Source of the DNA: Cyanophora paradoxa
Taxonomy: Eukaryota; Glaucocystophyceae; Cyanophorales; Cyanophoraceae
Direction of reading: 5' to 3'
Length of the DNA stretch: 40,735 bases
Assembly (NCBI GenBank): GCA_004431415.1
Contig: QPMI01000371.1
Location: 1-40,735, forward strand
The notes below the pieces were generated by a model that was given only the letters and a program-made list of their open reading frames with translations, had not been told where the DNA came from and made no database searches. Below, in pieces: positions 9,739 through 19,767 of the stretch (positions within the stretch are counted from its first letter, which is position 1; the number at the start of each line of letters is the position of its first letter). Position numbers and translations under genes: made by a program.

Positions 9739-11946
9739 CTAGGCCTCGGAAGCTGGGGCGGGGGTGGGGGCCCGGGCCTGCTCCGGGCGGGGAGGCGAGA
9801 GGAGGGCGTTGACGCGGGAGAGGAGCTCGTCGCGCTTCGCGCTGTCCGCCGACGGCCGCCGCTCGGCCTCCGCCGGGGAGCCAGAGGGGCCGGCCTTCGC
9901 GGGCGTCGCGTGGGCGGAGCGGGCGGGGCTCTCGTGGGCCCCGGCCTCGTGCGTCGCGTAGCGCGGCACCGAGGGCGAGGAGACGACCTGGGAGATGCGG
10001 GGGGCGATCTGCGGCGAGCCGGCGCCGCCGCCCACGCGGGGCGAGCTCCGCCGCGGCGTCACCTCCTTCTCCAGCAGCAGCGTCTTGTCGACCTCCGCCT
10101 GGTTCTTGTCGTGCCGCGTCCACACCTTTACGGGGCCCGCCGGCGACTCCTTTACCTTGTACCCCTGGAAGAACTTCGCCGCGTCAGCGCGGGGCGGCGA
10201 GGGGCGGGCGGGCGGGGCGGGCGTGCCTGGTAGCCCGGGGCGTCGGTGGCGGTGTCGAAGCCCGGCGGCTCCTCGCCGGGGCTCCGCGCGGCCCGCGGCG
10301 TCGGGGCCTTCTTCGCGGCGCTGCCGCGCGGCACCGCCGGGGAGGAGGGCACCGACGACTTGCGCGGCGTCGCCTCCGCGGGGGCCGCCCGCGGCGTCCG
10401 CGGCGTCGCCGCCTTGCGCGCCGAGACGGGCGTCGAGGCCCCCGGCGGCTTCTCCGCCCGCGCGGGCGTCTTGGCCGGCGAGGCGGGGGTGGCCGCGGCG
10501 CGGGCCTTGGAGCGCAGCTCCGAGGCGCTGTGGATCTGGTCCCGCACCGGCGACTCCGGCGCCTTGTGCGACGCCGACGGCCGCGCGGGCTTCGCCGGCA
10601 GCGCCCCCTCCCCGCCCCCGCGCCCGGGCCCGCCCCCGCCGAGGCCGAGGCCGAGGCCCGGGGCTCGATGCGCGGGGAGACCTGCGCGCGGCTCGGCGGG
10701 GCCCCGCGGGGGGCGCGGGGCGGGGAGGCCGGCGGACCGACTTCTGGGGGCCGTCCGCGACCTCGCCCTCCCCCTGCGCCTCCTCGCCCGTCCCGCCGTC
10801 CTTCCGCTGCCGCTTCTTGGGGATGCCCAGCGCCGGCACCTTCGCCCGCGTCGCCCCCGCGGCCGCCCCCGCCCGCCGCCCGTGCGGCAGCGTCACCGGC
10901 GGCGCCGGCCGCTTCTTCGCCGCCGACACGACCGCCGCCGCCAGCTGCACGGGCCGCGAGACCCGCCCCTGCAGCGCCTTCGCCTTCCGCGCCGGCGCCG
11001 GCGCGTGCGCCTCGCCCGCACCCGCCGCCCCGCCGCCTCCTCGCCCTCGCCGTGCGGGTCCGCCGAGTGCTTGCGGCTGCGCGGCGCGTGAGACGGCGCG
11101 CGGCGGGGCGGCGGGCCGGGCGCACAAGGGCGTCATCTTCCCCAGGCGTGCGGCGCGCTCCGCCTCGATCTGCTGCCGCCGCGTCTGCGCCGCCGTCTGC
11201 GCCGCGCTCGCCCCCGCCGGCTTCGCCGCCGGCTTGGACGCCTTCGGCACGACCTGCACGAGCGCCAGCTTGTTCGCCGCCGCCGCCGCCGGCTTGCGGG
11301 GTGGCGCGGCTGGGGCCGTCGCCGGCCTCGCCGGTGGCGCGGCCGCGGCGGAGGACGCCGCGGCCGGCGCCGGCTTGGCGGCGGCGGGCTTCGCGGTCGC
11401 CGGCCTTGCGGGCGCCGGCTTGGCGGCGGGCTTGGCAGTGGCCGGGCGGGCTGCTGGCTTCGCGGCCACCGCCGGTTTGCTCGGAGCGGGCTTCTCCGGC
11501 GCCGGTTTCTCCTCCGCGGGCTTGGGCGCGGCTGCGGCGGGCTTGGGTGCCGCGGCATGGGCGGTCGCAGGCTTCAGGGCGCCGGGCTTGGGAGCCGACG
11601 CAGCCTTGGCGCCTGCGGCGGGGGCCGCGGGTTTGGCCGCCGCAAGGGCGGCAGGCTTGGCGGGCGCAGGCTTGGGAGGCGCCGGCTTGGGGGGCGCTGG
11701 CTTGGCCGTGGCAGGACGCGGAGCGGGAGGCTTGCTTACAGCCTCCTTCTTGGCGGCCGCCGTCCCAGGCCGCGCCGCCGCGGGGGCGGTCGCGGGGCGC
11801 ACCGCCGCCTTTTTGCTTTTTTCCTCTTGCCGCGGCGCCGGAGTGACCGGCGGGGCGACCGGCGCGGGGGTCGCCGGCACGCCGGAACCGGAAAGACCGG
11901 CAGAAGGAACGGAGAGCGGGGGCGGGGTGTTCGTCACGTTGGCCAT
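9739..11946 (-). CDS. Basic Lys/Pro/Ala-rich low-complexity protein
   Basis: I assign no family. The start at 11946 reads MANVTNTPPPLSVPSAG. A long tract of KPA-type repeats follows (for example KPAPPKPAPPKPAPAKPA), resembling the tails of linker histone H1 and some microtubule-binding proteins. Downstream come QIEAERAARLGKMTP, a possible nuclear signal in IPKKRQRKDGG, and an SP/TP-rich part rich in candidate proline-directed kinase sites (ASTPVSARKAATPRTPRAA). The C-terminal part (FFQGYKVKESPAGPVKVWTR, then DKNQAEVDKTLLLEKEVTP) is the only segment that looks conserved. The stop is at 9739. Frame changes around 10200, 10600 and 11130 indicate introns, one donor following TDAPGY, but not all were resolved. 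The gene converges on the oxygenase, with 191 bp between stops. DNA or microtubule binding is an inference from composition only. Confidence 0.68.
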   Translation of the reverse strand: MANVTNTPPPLSVPSAGLSGSGVPATPAPVAPPVTPAPRQEEKSKKAAVRPATAPAAARPGTAAAKKEAVSKPPAPRPATAKPAPPKPAPPKPAPAKPAALAAAKPAAPAAGAKAASAPKPGALKPATAHAAAPKPAAAAPKPAEEKPAPEKPAPSKPAVAAKPAARPATAKPAAKPAPARPATAKPAAAKPAPAAASSAAAAPPARPATAPAAPPRKPAAAAANKLALVQVVPKASKPAAKPAGASAAQTAAQTRRQQIEAERAARLGKMTPLCARPAAPPRAVSRAAQPQALGGPARRGRGGGGAAGAGEAHAPAPARKAKALQGRVSRPVQLAAAVVSAAKKRPAPPVTLPHGRRAGAAAGATRAKVPALGIPKKRQRKDGGTGEEAQGEGEVADGPQKSVRRPPRPAPPAGPRRAARRSPRASSPGPRPRPRRGRARARGRGGGAAGEARAAVGVAQGAGVAGAGPDPQRLGAALQGPRRGHPRLAGQDARAGGEAAGGLDARLGAQGGDAADAAGGPRGGDAAQVVGALLPGGAARQRREEGPDAAGRAEPRRGAAGLRHRHRRPGLPGTPAPPARPSPPRADAAKFFQGYKVKESPAGPVKVWTRHDKNQAEVDKTLLLEKEVTPRRSSPRVGGGAGSPQIAPRISQVVSSPSVPRYATHEAGAHESPARSAHATPAKAGPSGSPAEAERRPSADSAKRDELLSRVNALLSPPRPEQARAPTPAPASEA

Positions 11947-12006
11947 GCGTGGGCTGCCGACCACGACGGCCGCAGGGCTCGAGATCTCTTTCCTGTGCGA
12001 TGTCGC

Positions 12007-12558
12007 TTAGCATACGCGGTACGGCGCACCAAGAAAATGCACGCGAACCCCTGCTGAGGGCCTGCGGGGGACGCCTGCGGCGAAGCTTCGAAACGGCGAT
12101 TGTGAGCGCAGGCGGGCTGGGCCCACCGTCTCGCGCGGCATAGGGGATCTGTCGAGAGATTCCCTCTGCTTTGCCAAAACTTCCAGCTGCGTACGGCGGA
12201 AATGTGGGCACGGGAAATGGAATGGCCGCGAGCTGGCCCGTTCACCTTCGTGTAGAGCTGTAGATCGGTAGGGGACAGCCGCCATGAACGCGGGAAATGC
12301 AATCAGGGACGCGAGGGCCGATCGCGTAGGCGGGGCGCGCACCTGTTGCGTGAGCTGCTGCACGGACGCCTCCGAAGGCTCGCGGGGTCCACCACCGCCG
12401 CGCGATGCTGGCGCGCCTGTGCCTTGCGAAGACGCCGCCGGGGCGCTTGCTCCGCCTGAAATCGCAGCTGACGGGGCTGGCGCTGTCGGAACGGCGAGCG
12501 TTGCAGGATCCGTATGAGTCCCGTTTGTAAGGGCGGCCGTGCCGCTCAGCGTCGCCAT
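12007..12558 (-). CDS. Small Ser/Ala-rich protein with short coiled coil
   Basis: I do not recognise it. The start at 12558 gives MATLSGTAALTNGTHTDPAT, a Ser/Ala/Pro-rich N-terminal third. Removing two introns in phase 0 then joins VQQLTQQ, LYTK and LEVLAKQRESLDRS into a heptad-like helix. The first intron starts GTGCG just after LTQQ and ends CTACAG. The second starts GTGAACG and ends CGCAG. Without further splicing it runs to the TAA at 12007; another intron near GAGACG|GTGGGC is possible, so the C terminus is uncertain. The predicted size is roughly 130-150 residues. It is head-to-head with POLD1 across 180 bp. Short proteins of this form often serve as subunits of larger complexes, but nothing identifies which. 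Confidence 0.5.
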   Translation of the reverse strand: MATLSGTAALTNGTHTDPATLAVPTAPAPSAAISGGASAPAASSQGTGAPASRGGGGPREPSEASVQQLTQQVRAPPTRSALASLIAFPAFMAAVPYRSTALHEGERASSRPFHFPCPHFRRTQLEVLAKQRESLDRSPMPRETVGPARLRSQSPFRSFAAGVPRRPSAGVRVHFLGAPYRVC

Positions 12559-12738
12559 CGAGCGACGGGACTCGGCGTGTTTCTGTTGCACGGCCTCTGA
12601 GTCTCTACCCCGTTGGGCCTTGAACCCCCTTGGGTGACTGGGGGTACGGAGCACGAGCTTTGAAAGTTGGCGCGCCGGGCCCTTCTCTCCTGCGGGCAGC
12701 TTTCTCTTGCAGGGAAGCAGTTCTAGCAGCGCAGCATA
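12559..12738. promoter_or_regulatory. Divergent promoter of the coiled-coil gene and POLD1, with an E2F-like site
   Basis: These 180 bp separate the two start codons. The word ttggcgcgcc at about 12667-12676 matches the E2F consensus TTSSCGC and sits about 65-70 bp upstream of the POLD1 start. The word tctctacccc at 12602-12611 recurs in other divergent promoters of the window. Confidence 0.5.
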
Positions 12739-15700
12739 ATGCATCGCGGTGGTCGCGGTGGCCAGACCGCGGGCGCGAAGCGCGGGCCGGAAGCAACGCC
12801 CGATATGCCGAAGAAGGCCCGGAGGGACGATGACGACGACCTGGAAATGATCGATGACTACTTAATGGATGAGGAGATGAACGCGTACGATGAGATGTGC
12901 ATGCCGCCGGAGTCCGACGATGTCGGCCAGGACGACAGCGCGGTCGCGTTCGACCGGGCGCTCCAGCGCCCGCCGCTGCGGCAGCTCGCTCCGCTGATGG
13001 ACAAAGTCGGTGCGCACGCCGTCTAGCGCTTCATTGGTGGGCGCTGAGCGCTCGCGGGCAGTGTTCCAGCAGACGGATGCCGACTTCTACGAGGAGGGTG
13101 CGGGGCCGGTGATTCGGCTGTACGGAGTCACGGCAGAGGGCAACACGGTGATGGTGCACGTGCATGGATTCCAGCCGTACTTCTACATCCAGGCGCCGCC
13201 GAACTGCCTGCCGAGCGATTGCGCGGCCATCAAGCAGACCTTGAACGTGCGCGTTATCGCCGCGCGCGGCCACGCCCTGCTCGCCGGCGGCGCTGATCGG
13301 GCTCGCGAGCAGAAGCGCGCGGGCGGCACGGTGGCGGACGTGTTCCTCGAGACGAAGCAGTCGATCCTCTACTACAGCGGATCGAACAGCAAGACCTCCT
13401 TCCTCCGGATCACGCTGAAGTCGCCCAAGGACATGAACAAGCTGGCAAATATCCTTTCGGCCGCTGTGTCTCTTTTTCGTGCGCGGTCTCGCCGCACGCC
13501 TTGACCCGGGGGCGCACGGGACCTGGAGAGCGGGCAGATCGACCTGGACGGGAACGGGCAGCGGTCGTTCCAGACGTACGAGCGGGACCTGGACTTCGTG
13601 CTGCGGTTCATGATCGAGGTGAAGCTGGTCGGCTGCAGCTGGGTCGAGCTCCCCGCCGGCAAGTGGAGCCTGCACAACGACCGCACCTCCCGCTCCCAGC
13701 TCGAGGTGCGCCCCCCGCGCCGCGCCGCTCCGGCTCGGTGCCTGAGCGGGGGGCCAGGCGGCGGTCAGCTACAAAGACGTGATCGCGCACCCGGCGGAGG
13801 GCGAGTGGTTGAAGATCGCGCCGCTGCGCATCCTCTCGTTCGATATCGAGTGCGCCGGCCGCAAGGGCATCTTCCCCGAGGCGAAGCACGACCCGATCAT
13901 CACCATCGGGTGCCACGTGAGCGTCTACGGGCAGCCCGACAAGCCCATCTCCCGCGCCGTCTTCAATCTCAAGTCCTGCGGGGAGATCAACGGCTGCAAG
14001 GTGCACTGCCCCGGCCCCGTCCTGGCCCCGCCCCCCGCCCTCCCCGACGCGGCCGGCGGCAGGTCGTGAGCACGAACGAGGAGGTCGAGCTGCTGCGGCA
14101 GTTCAAGAACTACCTCATCCAGGTCCCCTCTCTCGTCTCCTTTCCCTTTTCATTCCTTTTGCCGAGGGGCAGGCAGGTGGACCCGGACGTGATCACGGGG
14201 TACAACATCATCTGCTTCGACATCCCGTACGTGCTGGACCGGGCGGAGGCCCTTAAGGTCAACGACTTCCCCTTCCTCGGCCGCCTCCTCAAGTCCCGCG
14301 TCCGCCCCGCCCCGCCCCCCGCCCCGCCCCGCGCGCCCTCAAGCCCTCGCGCCGGGCAGACGCGGATGCGGGACACGAAGCTCTCGTCGAAGGCGTTCGG
14401 GACGCACGAGAGCAAGCAGATCAACACCGAGGGCCGCGTCATCGTCGACATGCTGCAGGCCCGCCCCCCCCCCGGGCCCGGGGCTCCCCGCCCCCCGCCG
14501 CCCCGGCGAGCCCTGCGCAGGTCGTGCAGCGGGACCACAAGCTGCGCTCCTACACCCTCAACAACGTCTCCCAGGAGTTCCTCAAGGAGACCAAGGAGGC
14601 CCGCCCCGCCCCCCCGCGCCCCCCGCCACCGGCCCCCGGCGGCGCGTGACGGGCGGGGCGCAGGACGTGCACCACAGCAAGATCTCGGACCTGCACGCGG
14701 CGTCGGAGGACGGGCGGCGGCGCATCGCCTCGTACTGCCTGAAGGACGCCTACCTCCCCCAGCGCCTCATGGACAAGCTCATGTCCCTCGTCAACTACAT
14801 CGAGATGGCCCGCGTCACGGGGTCCGCCCGGCCCCCCCGTGCCTCCGCCCCCCGACCGCCCTCACGCGGCTGCGCAGGGTGCCGCTGGGGTACCTGCTGC
14901 AGCGGGGCCACATGATCAAGGTCGTCTCGCAGCTGCACCGGAAGGCGCGGGACATGGACCTGCTGATCCCCGACATGCCGCGCACGGGGGCCGCCTCGGG
15001 CCCGCAGTACGAGGGCGCCATCGTGATCGACCCGAAGAAGGGCTTCTACGACTCCCCCATCGTCACCCTCGACTTCGCCTCCCTGTACCCCTCCATCATG
15101 ATGGCCCACAACCTCTGCTACTCCACCCTCGTCCCCAAGACCCGCCTCGACGCCCGCGGCGCCCCCGTCCCCCAGCTCAACCTCACCCCCGACCAGTACA
15201 CCAAGGCGCGCCCGCGGCCCTGGCCCACGGCCCCGCGCGCCCGCGGCCCTGGCCCACGGCCCCGCGCGCCCCGCCCGCCTGAATCCCCCGCAGACGCCGA
15301 ACGGGGACGTCTTCGTGAAGTCCGAAGTGCGGAGGGGCATCCTGCCCATCATCCTCGTGCGCCCGCCCCGCGCCGCCCCGCGCCGCCCCGCGCCGCGCCG
15401 GGACCCCGCGGGGCGCCGCTGAGGGGCGGGGCGGCAGGACGAGCTGCTGAAGGCGCGCAAGAAGGCGAAGGCGGACCTGAAGGAGGCGAAGGACCCGTTC
15501 CTGAAGGCCGTGCTGGACGGCCGCCAGCTCGCCCTCAAGGTCTCCGCCAACGCCGTCTACGGCTTCACCGGCGCCACCGTCGGCAAGCTCCCCTGCACGG
15601 AGATCGCCGGCAGCGTGACGGCCTTCGGGCGGACGATGATCGAGCGGACGCGCAACGCGGTGCAGGAGCGCTACACGGTGGCGAACGGCTACTCGGCCAA

Positions 15701-17200
15701 CGCGGACGTCGTGTACGGCGACACGGACTCGGTCATGATCAACTTCAACGTGCCGGCCGAGGGCGACGGCATGCAGCGCGTCTTCGAGCTCGGCCGCGAC
15801 GCCGCCAGGGTCCGCCCCGCCCCGCCCCTCGCCCCGCCGCCCCGCCCCGCCCCGCCGCTGAGTGCCGCGGGGCGCAGCACGTGACGGAGCAGTTCCCGAA
15901 CCCGGTGAAGCTGGAGTTCGAGAAGGTGCTCTTCCCGTACCTCCTCATCAACAAGAAGCGCTACGCCGGCCTCTACTGGACCCGCCCCGAGAAGTACGAC
16001 AAGATGGACGCCAAGGGTCCGCCCCCCCGCCCCGTCCCCCGCCCGCCGCCCGCGCGCCGCCCGACGCCAGACGCGGGGCAGGGATCGAGACGGCGCGGCG
16101 GGACAACTGCCGGCTGCTGGTGGAGGTGATGAACAGCTGCTTGCACCGGATCCTGGTGGAGCGGGACGTGCAGGGGGCCATCAACTACGTCAAGGCCATC
16201 GTCTCCGACCTCCTCCAGAACCGCATCGACCTCCAGATGGCCCGCCCCCGCCCCGCGGCCCCCGCCCCGCCCGCCCCTCACGCCCCGCGGCGCAGCTGGT
16301 GATCTCGAAGGAGATCACGCGGGCGGGGGACGACTACGACTCGAAGCAGGCGCACGTGATCCTCGCGGAGCGCATGCGCAAGCGCGACGCCGGCACGGCG
16401 CCCTCCATCGGCGACCGCGTCCCCTTCGTCTTCATCAAGGGCGCCGCCGTGCGCACCCCGCTCGACCCACCCCCACCTCCGCCCCCGCCCCCGCTGACGC
16501 GGGCGCAGGGCGCGAAGGCGTACGAGAAGGCGGAGGACCCGATCTACGTGCTCGAGAACAACCTGCCCCTCGTGCGCCCCGCCCCGCCCCGCCCCGCCCC
16601 GCCCCGCCGCCCTCGCGGCTGCCGACGGGGGCGGCAGGACACGGCGTACTACCTGGAGCACGTGCTGAAGCAGCCGATCATGCGCATCTTCGAGGCCATC
16701 CTCCCCGACCCCGCCGTCCTCTTCAGTCCGCCCCGCCCCCCGCAGCGCCCCGCCGCGGGACCCCCCCCACCGACCGCGCGGCGCAGCCGGGGAGCACACG
16801 AGGAAGATCGCCATCTCGACGCCGACGAACAGCGGCCTCATGAAGTTCGCGCAGAAGCAGGCGACGTGCCTCGGCTGCCGCGTGCCCCTCGGGCCCGGCA
16901 ACAACCGCGCCGTGTGCGCCCACTGCGTGCCGCGGGAGGCGGAGATCTACCAGGAGAAGCTCGGGGTGGTGACGCAGCGCGAGAAGCTCTTCAACCAGCT
17001 GTGGACGCAGTGCCAGCGCTGCCAGGGCTCCCTCCACCAGGACGTCCTCTGCACCAGGTGCCCCGCCCCGCCCCCCGCCCCGCCCCGCCCCGCCCGAGCC
17101 GGGGGGCGGCAGCCGGGACTGCCCGATCTTCTACATGCGGGTCAAGGTCCGCAAGGACGTCCAGGACGCCACCGAGGTCCTCCGCCGCTTCGATTTCTGA
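12739..17200 (+). CDS. POLD1: DNA polymerase delta catalytic subunit
   Basis: This is the lagging-strand replicase and proofreader. The N terminus is basic then acidic ([12 protein letters not shown], a likely nuclear signal). Exonuclease motifs are intact: Exo[13 protein letters not shown] near 13840, Exo[14 protein letters not shown] near 14200, Exo[12 protein letters not shown] near 14735. Polymerase motif A is [14 protein letters not shown] (near 15071), motif [14 protein letters not shown] (near 15537), motif [12 protein letters not shown] (near 15715). The C terminus has both cysteine sites: CysA CLGC...CAHC (16868-16926) for zinc and CysB CQRC...C...DCPIFYMR (17010-17135) for the 4Fe-4S cluster that binds the B subunit. 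The protein ends EVLRRFDF at 17200. About 19 tiny introns were seen, including 13010-13061, 13247-13312 and four GC-AG introns (14459-14520, 14599-14663, one from 15206 to about 15293, 16240-16295). The start at 12739 is the first ATG of the frame. Length agrees with the family. Confidence 0.97.
14459..14520 (+). other. GC-AG intron in POLD1
   Basis: Exon end ATGCTGCAG is followed by donor GCCCGCC and acceptor GCGCAG. Removing these 62 nt joins VDMLQ to [15 protein letters not shown] in phase 0, as in other delta polymerases. No GT donor gives this join. Confidence 0.85.
14599..14663 (+). other. GC-AG intron in POLD1
   Basis: Donor GCCCGCC follows ACCAAGGAG. The branch-like GTGAC lies near 14646 and the acceptor is GCGCAG. 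Splicing joins FLKETKE to [10 protein letters not shown] in phase 0. Confidence 0.85.
15206..15293 (+). other. GC-AG intron in POLD1 with internal 29-bp tandem duplication
   Basis: Donor GCGCGCC follows TACACCAAG. The acceptor is CCCCGCAG, so the join is DQYTK to TPNGDVFVK, a conserved segment. Bases 15206-15234 and 15235-15263 are exact tandem copies and the next bases begin a third partial copy. Confidence 0.85.
16240..16295 (+). other. GC-AG intron in POLD1
   Basis: Donor GCCCGCC follows CTCCAGATG, branch-like CTCAC lies near 16278 and the acceptor is GCGCAG. The join is IDLQM to LVISKEITR in phase 0. Confidence 0.85.
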
Positions 17201-17827
17201 CCCCGGGGCCCGCCCCCCGGCCCCTCCCCTCCCCCACCCCGGCCCCTCCCCCCTCTGCCCCTCCCTTCGTCCGCCGCGCCCCGCCCTGGGCGCGTCGCTC
17301 CGGCCTCGGTCGCACTCGCCGTTGCCCGGTCGCGTTCCGTCTGTGACCGGCCCCCGCATCCCACTCCCGGCCCCGCCTATATGGCTACGCCCTTCTATGC
17401 CTTCCTTTCCACTCGTCCTTCAGCGCTTGCCCCTCCGCGTCTCGGGGCCCCGCTGGTGTGTTCTTATCATGTACTACGGTATCTACGCGTATTAGACGGA
17501 TCCGGACTTGCGTTGAGTGTTCGTTGGGGCCATCGCGGGCGTCAGGCGTGGGGGCGCGGCAGGGGCGGAAAAGGACGGGAGCGCCGGTGCATTTGATCGC
17601 AGCCACGGAGCTCAGCGCTAGCTATAGCGCTCTGCAGAACCTACACAGCATGCACAGGGAAAGGGGGCTCCAGAAGCTGCGCTGGGCTGGCGCTGGGCGG
17701 AAAGAGGCTGCGGCTGGCGACGGCTCTTGCTGCGCCCTTGCTGCGCGCTTGCTGTGGACCGGCTGGCGCATAATGATGCTTCGTTCTCGGGATCGGATGA
17801 GCGGTCGATGCGCCCCAAGGCAGCTGG
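17201..17827. other. Convergent 3' intergenic region between POLD1 and RPC11
   Basis: The first 150 bases are C-rich like the introns; beyond about 17380 composition is more mixed. No exon with convincing protein sequence, tRNA or repeat was found. It should hold both 3' UTRs. Confidence 0.6.
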
Positions 17828-18208
17828 CTACCCTTCTCGCCAGCGGAACTGGCACTTCTCGTTCGTACAGCGGAAGAAGAGCGTCGCCGGCTCGTCCGCG
17901 GAGCGGATCTGCAGTTGCATGAAGTACGCTTTCGGGTTGTTGCACTTTGGGCACTTGGCTGCGAGGCGCGGCGTGAGCGGGGGTCGCTGGCGGCCGCGAT
18001 CGTGCGCACCTTCCGTCTGATCCACGTTCTTCCAGGCCTCCTCGCCGCCGAGCACGTCGTCCACCTTCTTGCGCTTCAGCTGGACCTTCTTCACGACCTT
18101 GTCGACGACGTTGTAGATGTACGGGCAGGTCTGGCAGAAGAAGCGGAGCGTGTTGCCTCCCACTGTCTCCACGAAGAGGATGTTCGCGCACGTTGGGCAG
18201 AACAGCAT
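17828..18208 (-). CDS. POLR3K: RNA polymerase III subunit RPC10/RPC11 (TFIIS-like cleavage subunit)
   Basis: This small Pol III subunit is needed for transcript cleavage, termination and reinitiation. The start at 18208 gives MLFCPTCANILFVE, the usual family start, with the N-terminal zinc ribbon CPTC...CQTC. The linker carries VDDVLGGEEAWKNVD. The C-terminal TFIIS-like ribbon is CPKCNNPKAYFMQLQ, then the acidic catalytic hairpin QIRSADEPATLFFRC and CTNEKCQFRWREG. The invariant RSADEP is intact. One 51-bp intron (17959-18009, GTGCG...CAG, phase 1) removes a run between VDQTE and AKCPKC. The 330 coding nt give 109 residues, typical for the family. It diverges from the ENT-domain gene with 234 bp between starts. 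Confidence 0.97.
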   Translation of the reverse strand: MLFCPTCANILFVETVGGNTLRFFCQTCPYIYNVVDKVVKKVQLKRKKVDDVLGGEEAWKNVDQTEGAHDRGRQRPPLTPRLAAKCPKCNNPKAYFMQLQIRSADEPATLFFRCTNEKCQFRWREG

Positions 18209-18442
18209 TTGTGGATTGTGCTGCTGCAAGCGCTTGTCCGCCCCGCGCTCGACGATGACTGTGGCGCCGGGCGAGGTTCTTGCGGGCGGCCAAGCAGAAT
18301 CGACAACAAGAGTGCTACGCGCTCGTCGACTCGTTGTCGAGTCGAGTTCTTAGTCCTAGCCGAGGGGGGTAGAGGAGGCGGCAGTCCAGTGCGCTGTAGC
18401 AGTCGGCAGGCGAGCCTCTGAGCCCGAAGCTCAGCACGCATC
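18209..18442. promoter_or_regulatory. Divergent promoter region between RPC11 and ENT-domain gene
   Basis: It contains a 7-bp stem cgactcg/cgagtcg with a ttgt loop at 18327-18344. The complement of cctctacccc lies at 18366-18375, a word shared with two other divergent promoters here. Confidence 0.5.
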
Positions 18443-19379
18443 ATGGACGATCGCCGTCGAAACGAGGTCTCCGCATACTTCGCGGTCCTTCGGGCCTTCA
18501 ATCAGCAAGGCGAGTTGAGCAAGGACCGCGAGCGCATCCTCGGCGAGCTGAGGAGCATCCTTCACATATCGCCCGAGCGCGACTGGAGCCTTCGGAACGT
18601 CTGTGGGGTTCCGCCGCCCGCAGCCAGCGCCCACCAGTCCGCACCGCCCGCCCTCTGCTTGCCTTCTTTGATCCTTTTGCAGTGCTCCTGCACCCGCGTA
18701 TCAACCGGAGGTCGTGAAGCGAGAACCGGAATCCGCCAAGCCCCGCGCGGGTGGGCTTAACCGCGTAACGGCGCCACGCCCGCTGAAGCTCGTGCAGGCC
18801 CCCAGGGAGCCCCTCCGCTTGCAGCCCCGCCGCGAAGCAACCCGGCGCCGCCCCCTGCACCGGTGCCTCAAGCGTCTCCCCCATCTTCCCCGAGCTGACC
18901 GCACGCTCTTTGCCCCACACAGGCCTCGCTCGAGGAGTCGACGGTGCGCCGCCGACTCCTACCGGCGGCCCCTATAGCGCAGCGCCGCTCACTGCCCGAG
19001 CGCAGGAGGCTCTGCAGAGGCGCATGGAAGCGCTGGACAGGGAGCTCGCGCACGCGCGCGCACAGGGGAACACGGCACGCGCCCAGAACATCGTGAAGTG
19101 CCCGCTGCGGCGCCCCGCGCAGGCCGCGTGACCTGAGGGGCCCTGCAGCGAAGTGCAAGCGCTGCGGCAAAGGCTCACGGAGCGCCTCGCTTCGATGGAC
19201 GACGACTCGGACGAGGAAGACGACGAGGAGGAGGCCGGTGCGCCGCACGGCCGTCCCCCACACGCCGCGCGGGAGGCGAACGGGGCGCAGCGGCAGGGAC
19301 GCACGGGGGCCACAACGGGCCGCACGCGCAGGCGGCAGGGGACGACTCGGAGTCGAGCGAGGCGAACAGCGACGAGTGA
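18443..19379 (+). CDS. ENT-domain (EMSY N-terminal-like) nuclear protein
   Basis: The N terminus (residues about 5-50) is an ENT domain: EVSAYFAVLRAFNQQGEL, then SKDRERILGELRSILHIS, the helical fold found in human EMSY and plant EMSY-like chromatin proteins. Further exons give APAYQPEVVKREPESAKPR, a helix ARAQEALQRRMEALDREL, a second helix EVQALRQRLTERLASM and an acidic tail DDDSDEEDDEEE ending SESSEANSDE before the TGA at 19377-19379. Probable introns include 18613-18682 (GC donor, tentative), one ending CACACAG near 18922, one starting GTGCCCG after ACATCGTGAA near 19096 and ending CCTGCAG near 19147, and a last one in the acidic tail. The predicted protein is small next to animal EMSY and I saw no Tudor/Agenet domain. 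A chromatin role is by family. Confidence 0.8.
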
Positions 19380-19767
19380 CGCCCTGCGAGGCGCCCCGCG
19401 TGTCTGTCGGAACTTTCCGGAATTGCATATTAGCAGGATCTCTCGAGCTCGGGGCCCGCTGCTGGAGCGCTGTTGGGGCGAGCGGCTCTCTAACGAATTC
19501 GAAGGGCACGCCGTGACGCCGCACGCAGCGGGGCCGCTAAGGAACGTGGAATATAACCATATGCAGGAAGGCAGGGGTTGTGATTGGCTAAGTGTTGCCC
19601 AGCTTCAAAGATCAGAAAAGACGCTTGGTACTCACTTCGGATTCCCGCGGCCGGGCCAAAAAAAGGGCGCCCCTGGCAGGCTGGCACCACGGCATCGCGG
19701 ACTGCGTGTGGCTCTGTTCAAATGAATCGTGCATGGAGATCTACAGGAAAGGGGGCGGGGCGCCGCG
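19380..19767. other. Convergent 3' intergenic region
   Basis: It lies between the ENT-domain gene and the CFAP97 gene, both ending here. Composition is mixed and less GC-rich than the genes. No coding, RNA or repeat signal was recognised. Confidence 0.55.

Noticed and set aside
9995-12010. Long rightward frame opposite the Lys/Pro/Ala-rich gene
   Set aside because: It is the mirror of the KPA repeat (Gly/Leu/Ala-rich) and has no independent features.
17201-17620. Possible tRNA or snRNA gene after POLD1
   Set aside because: I searched by eye for cloverleaf arms and A/B box words and found none that fit.
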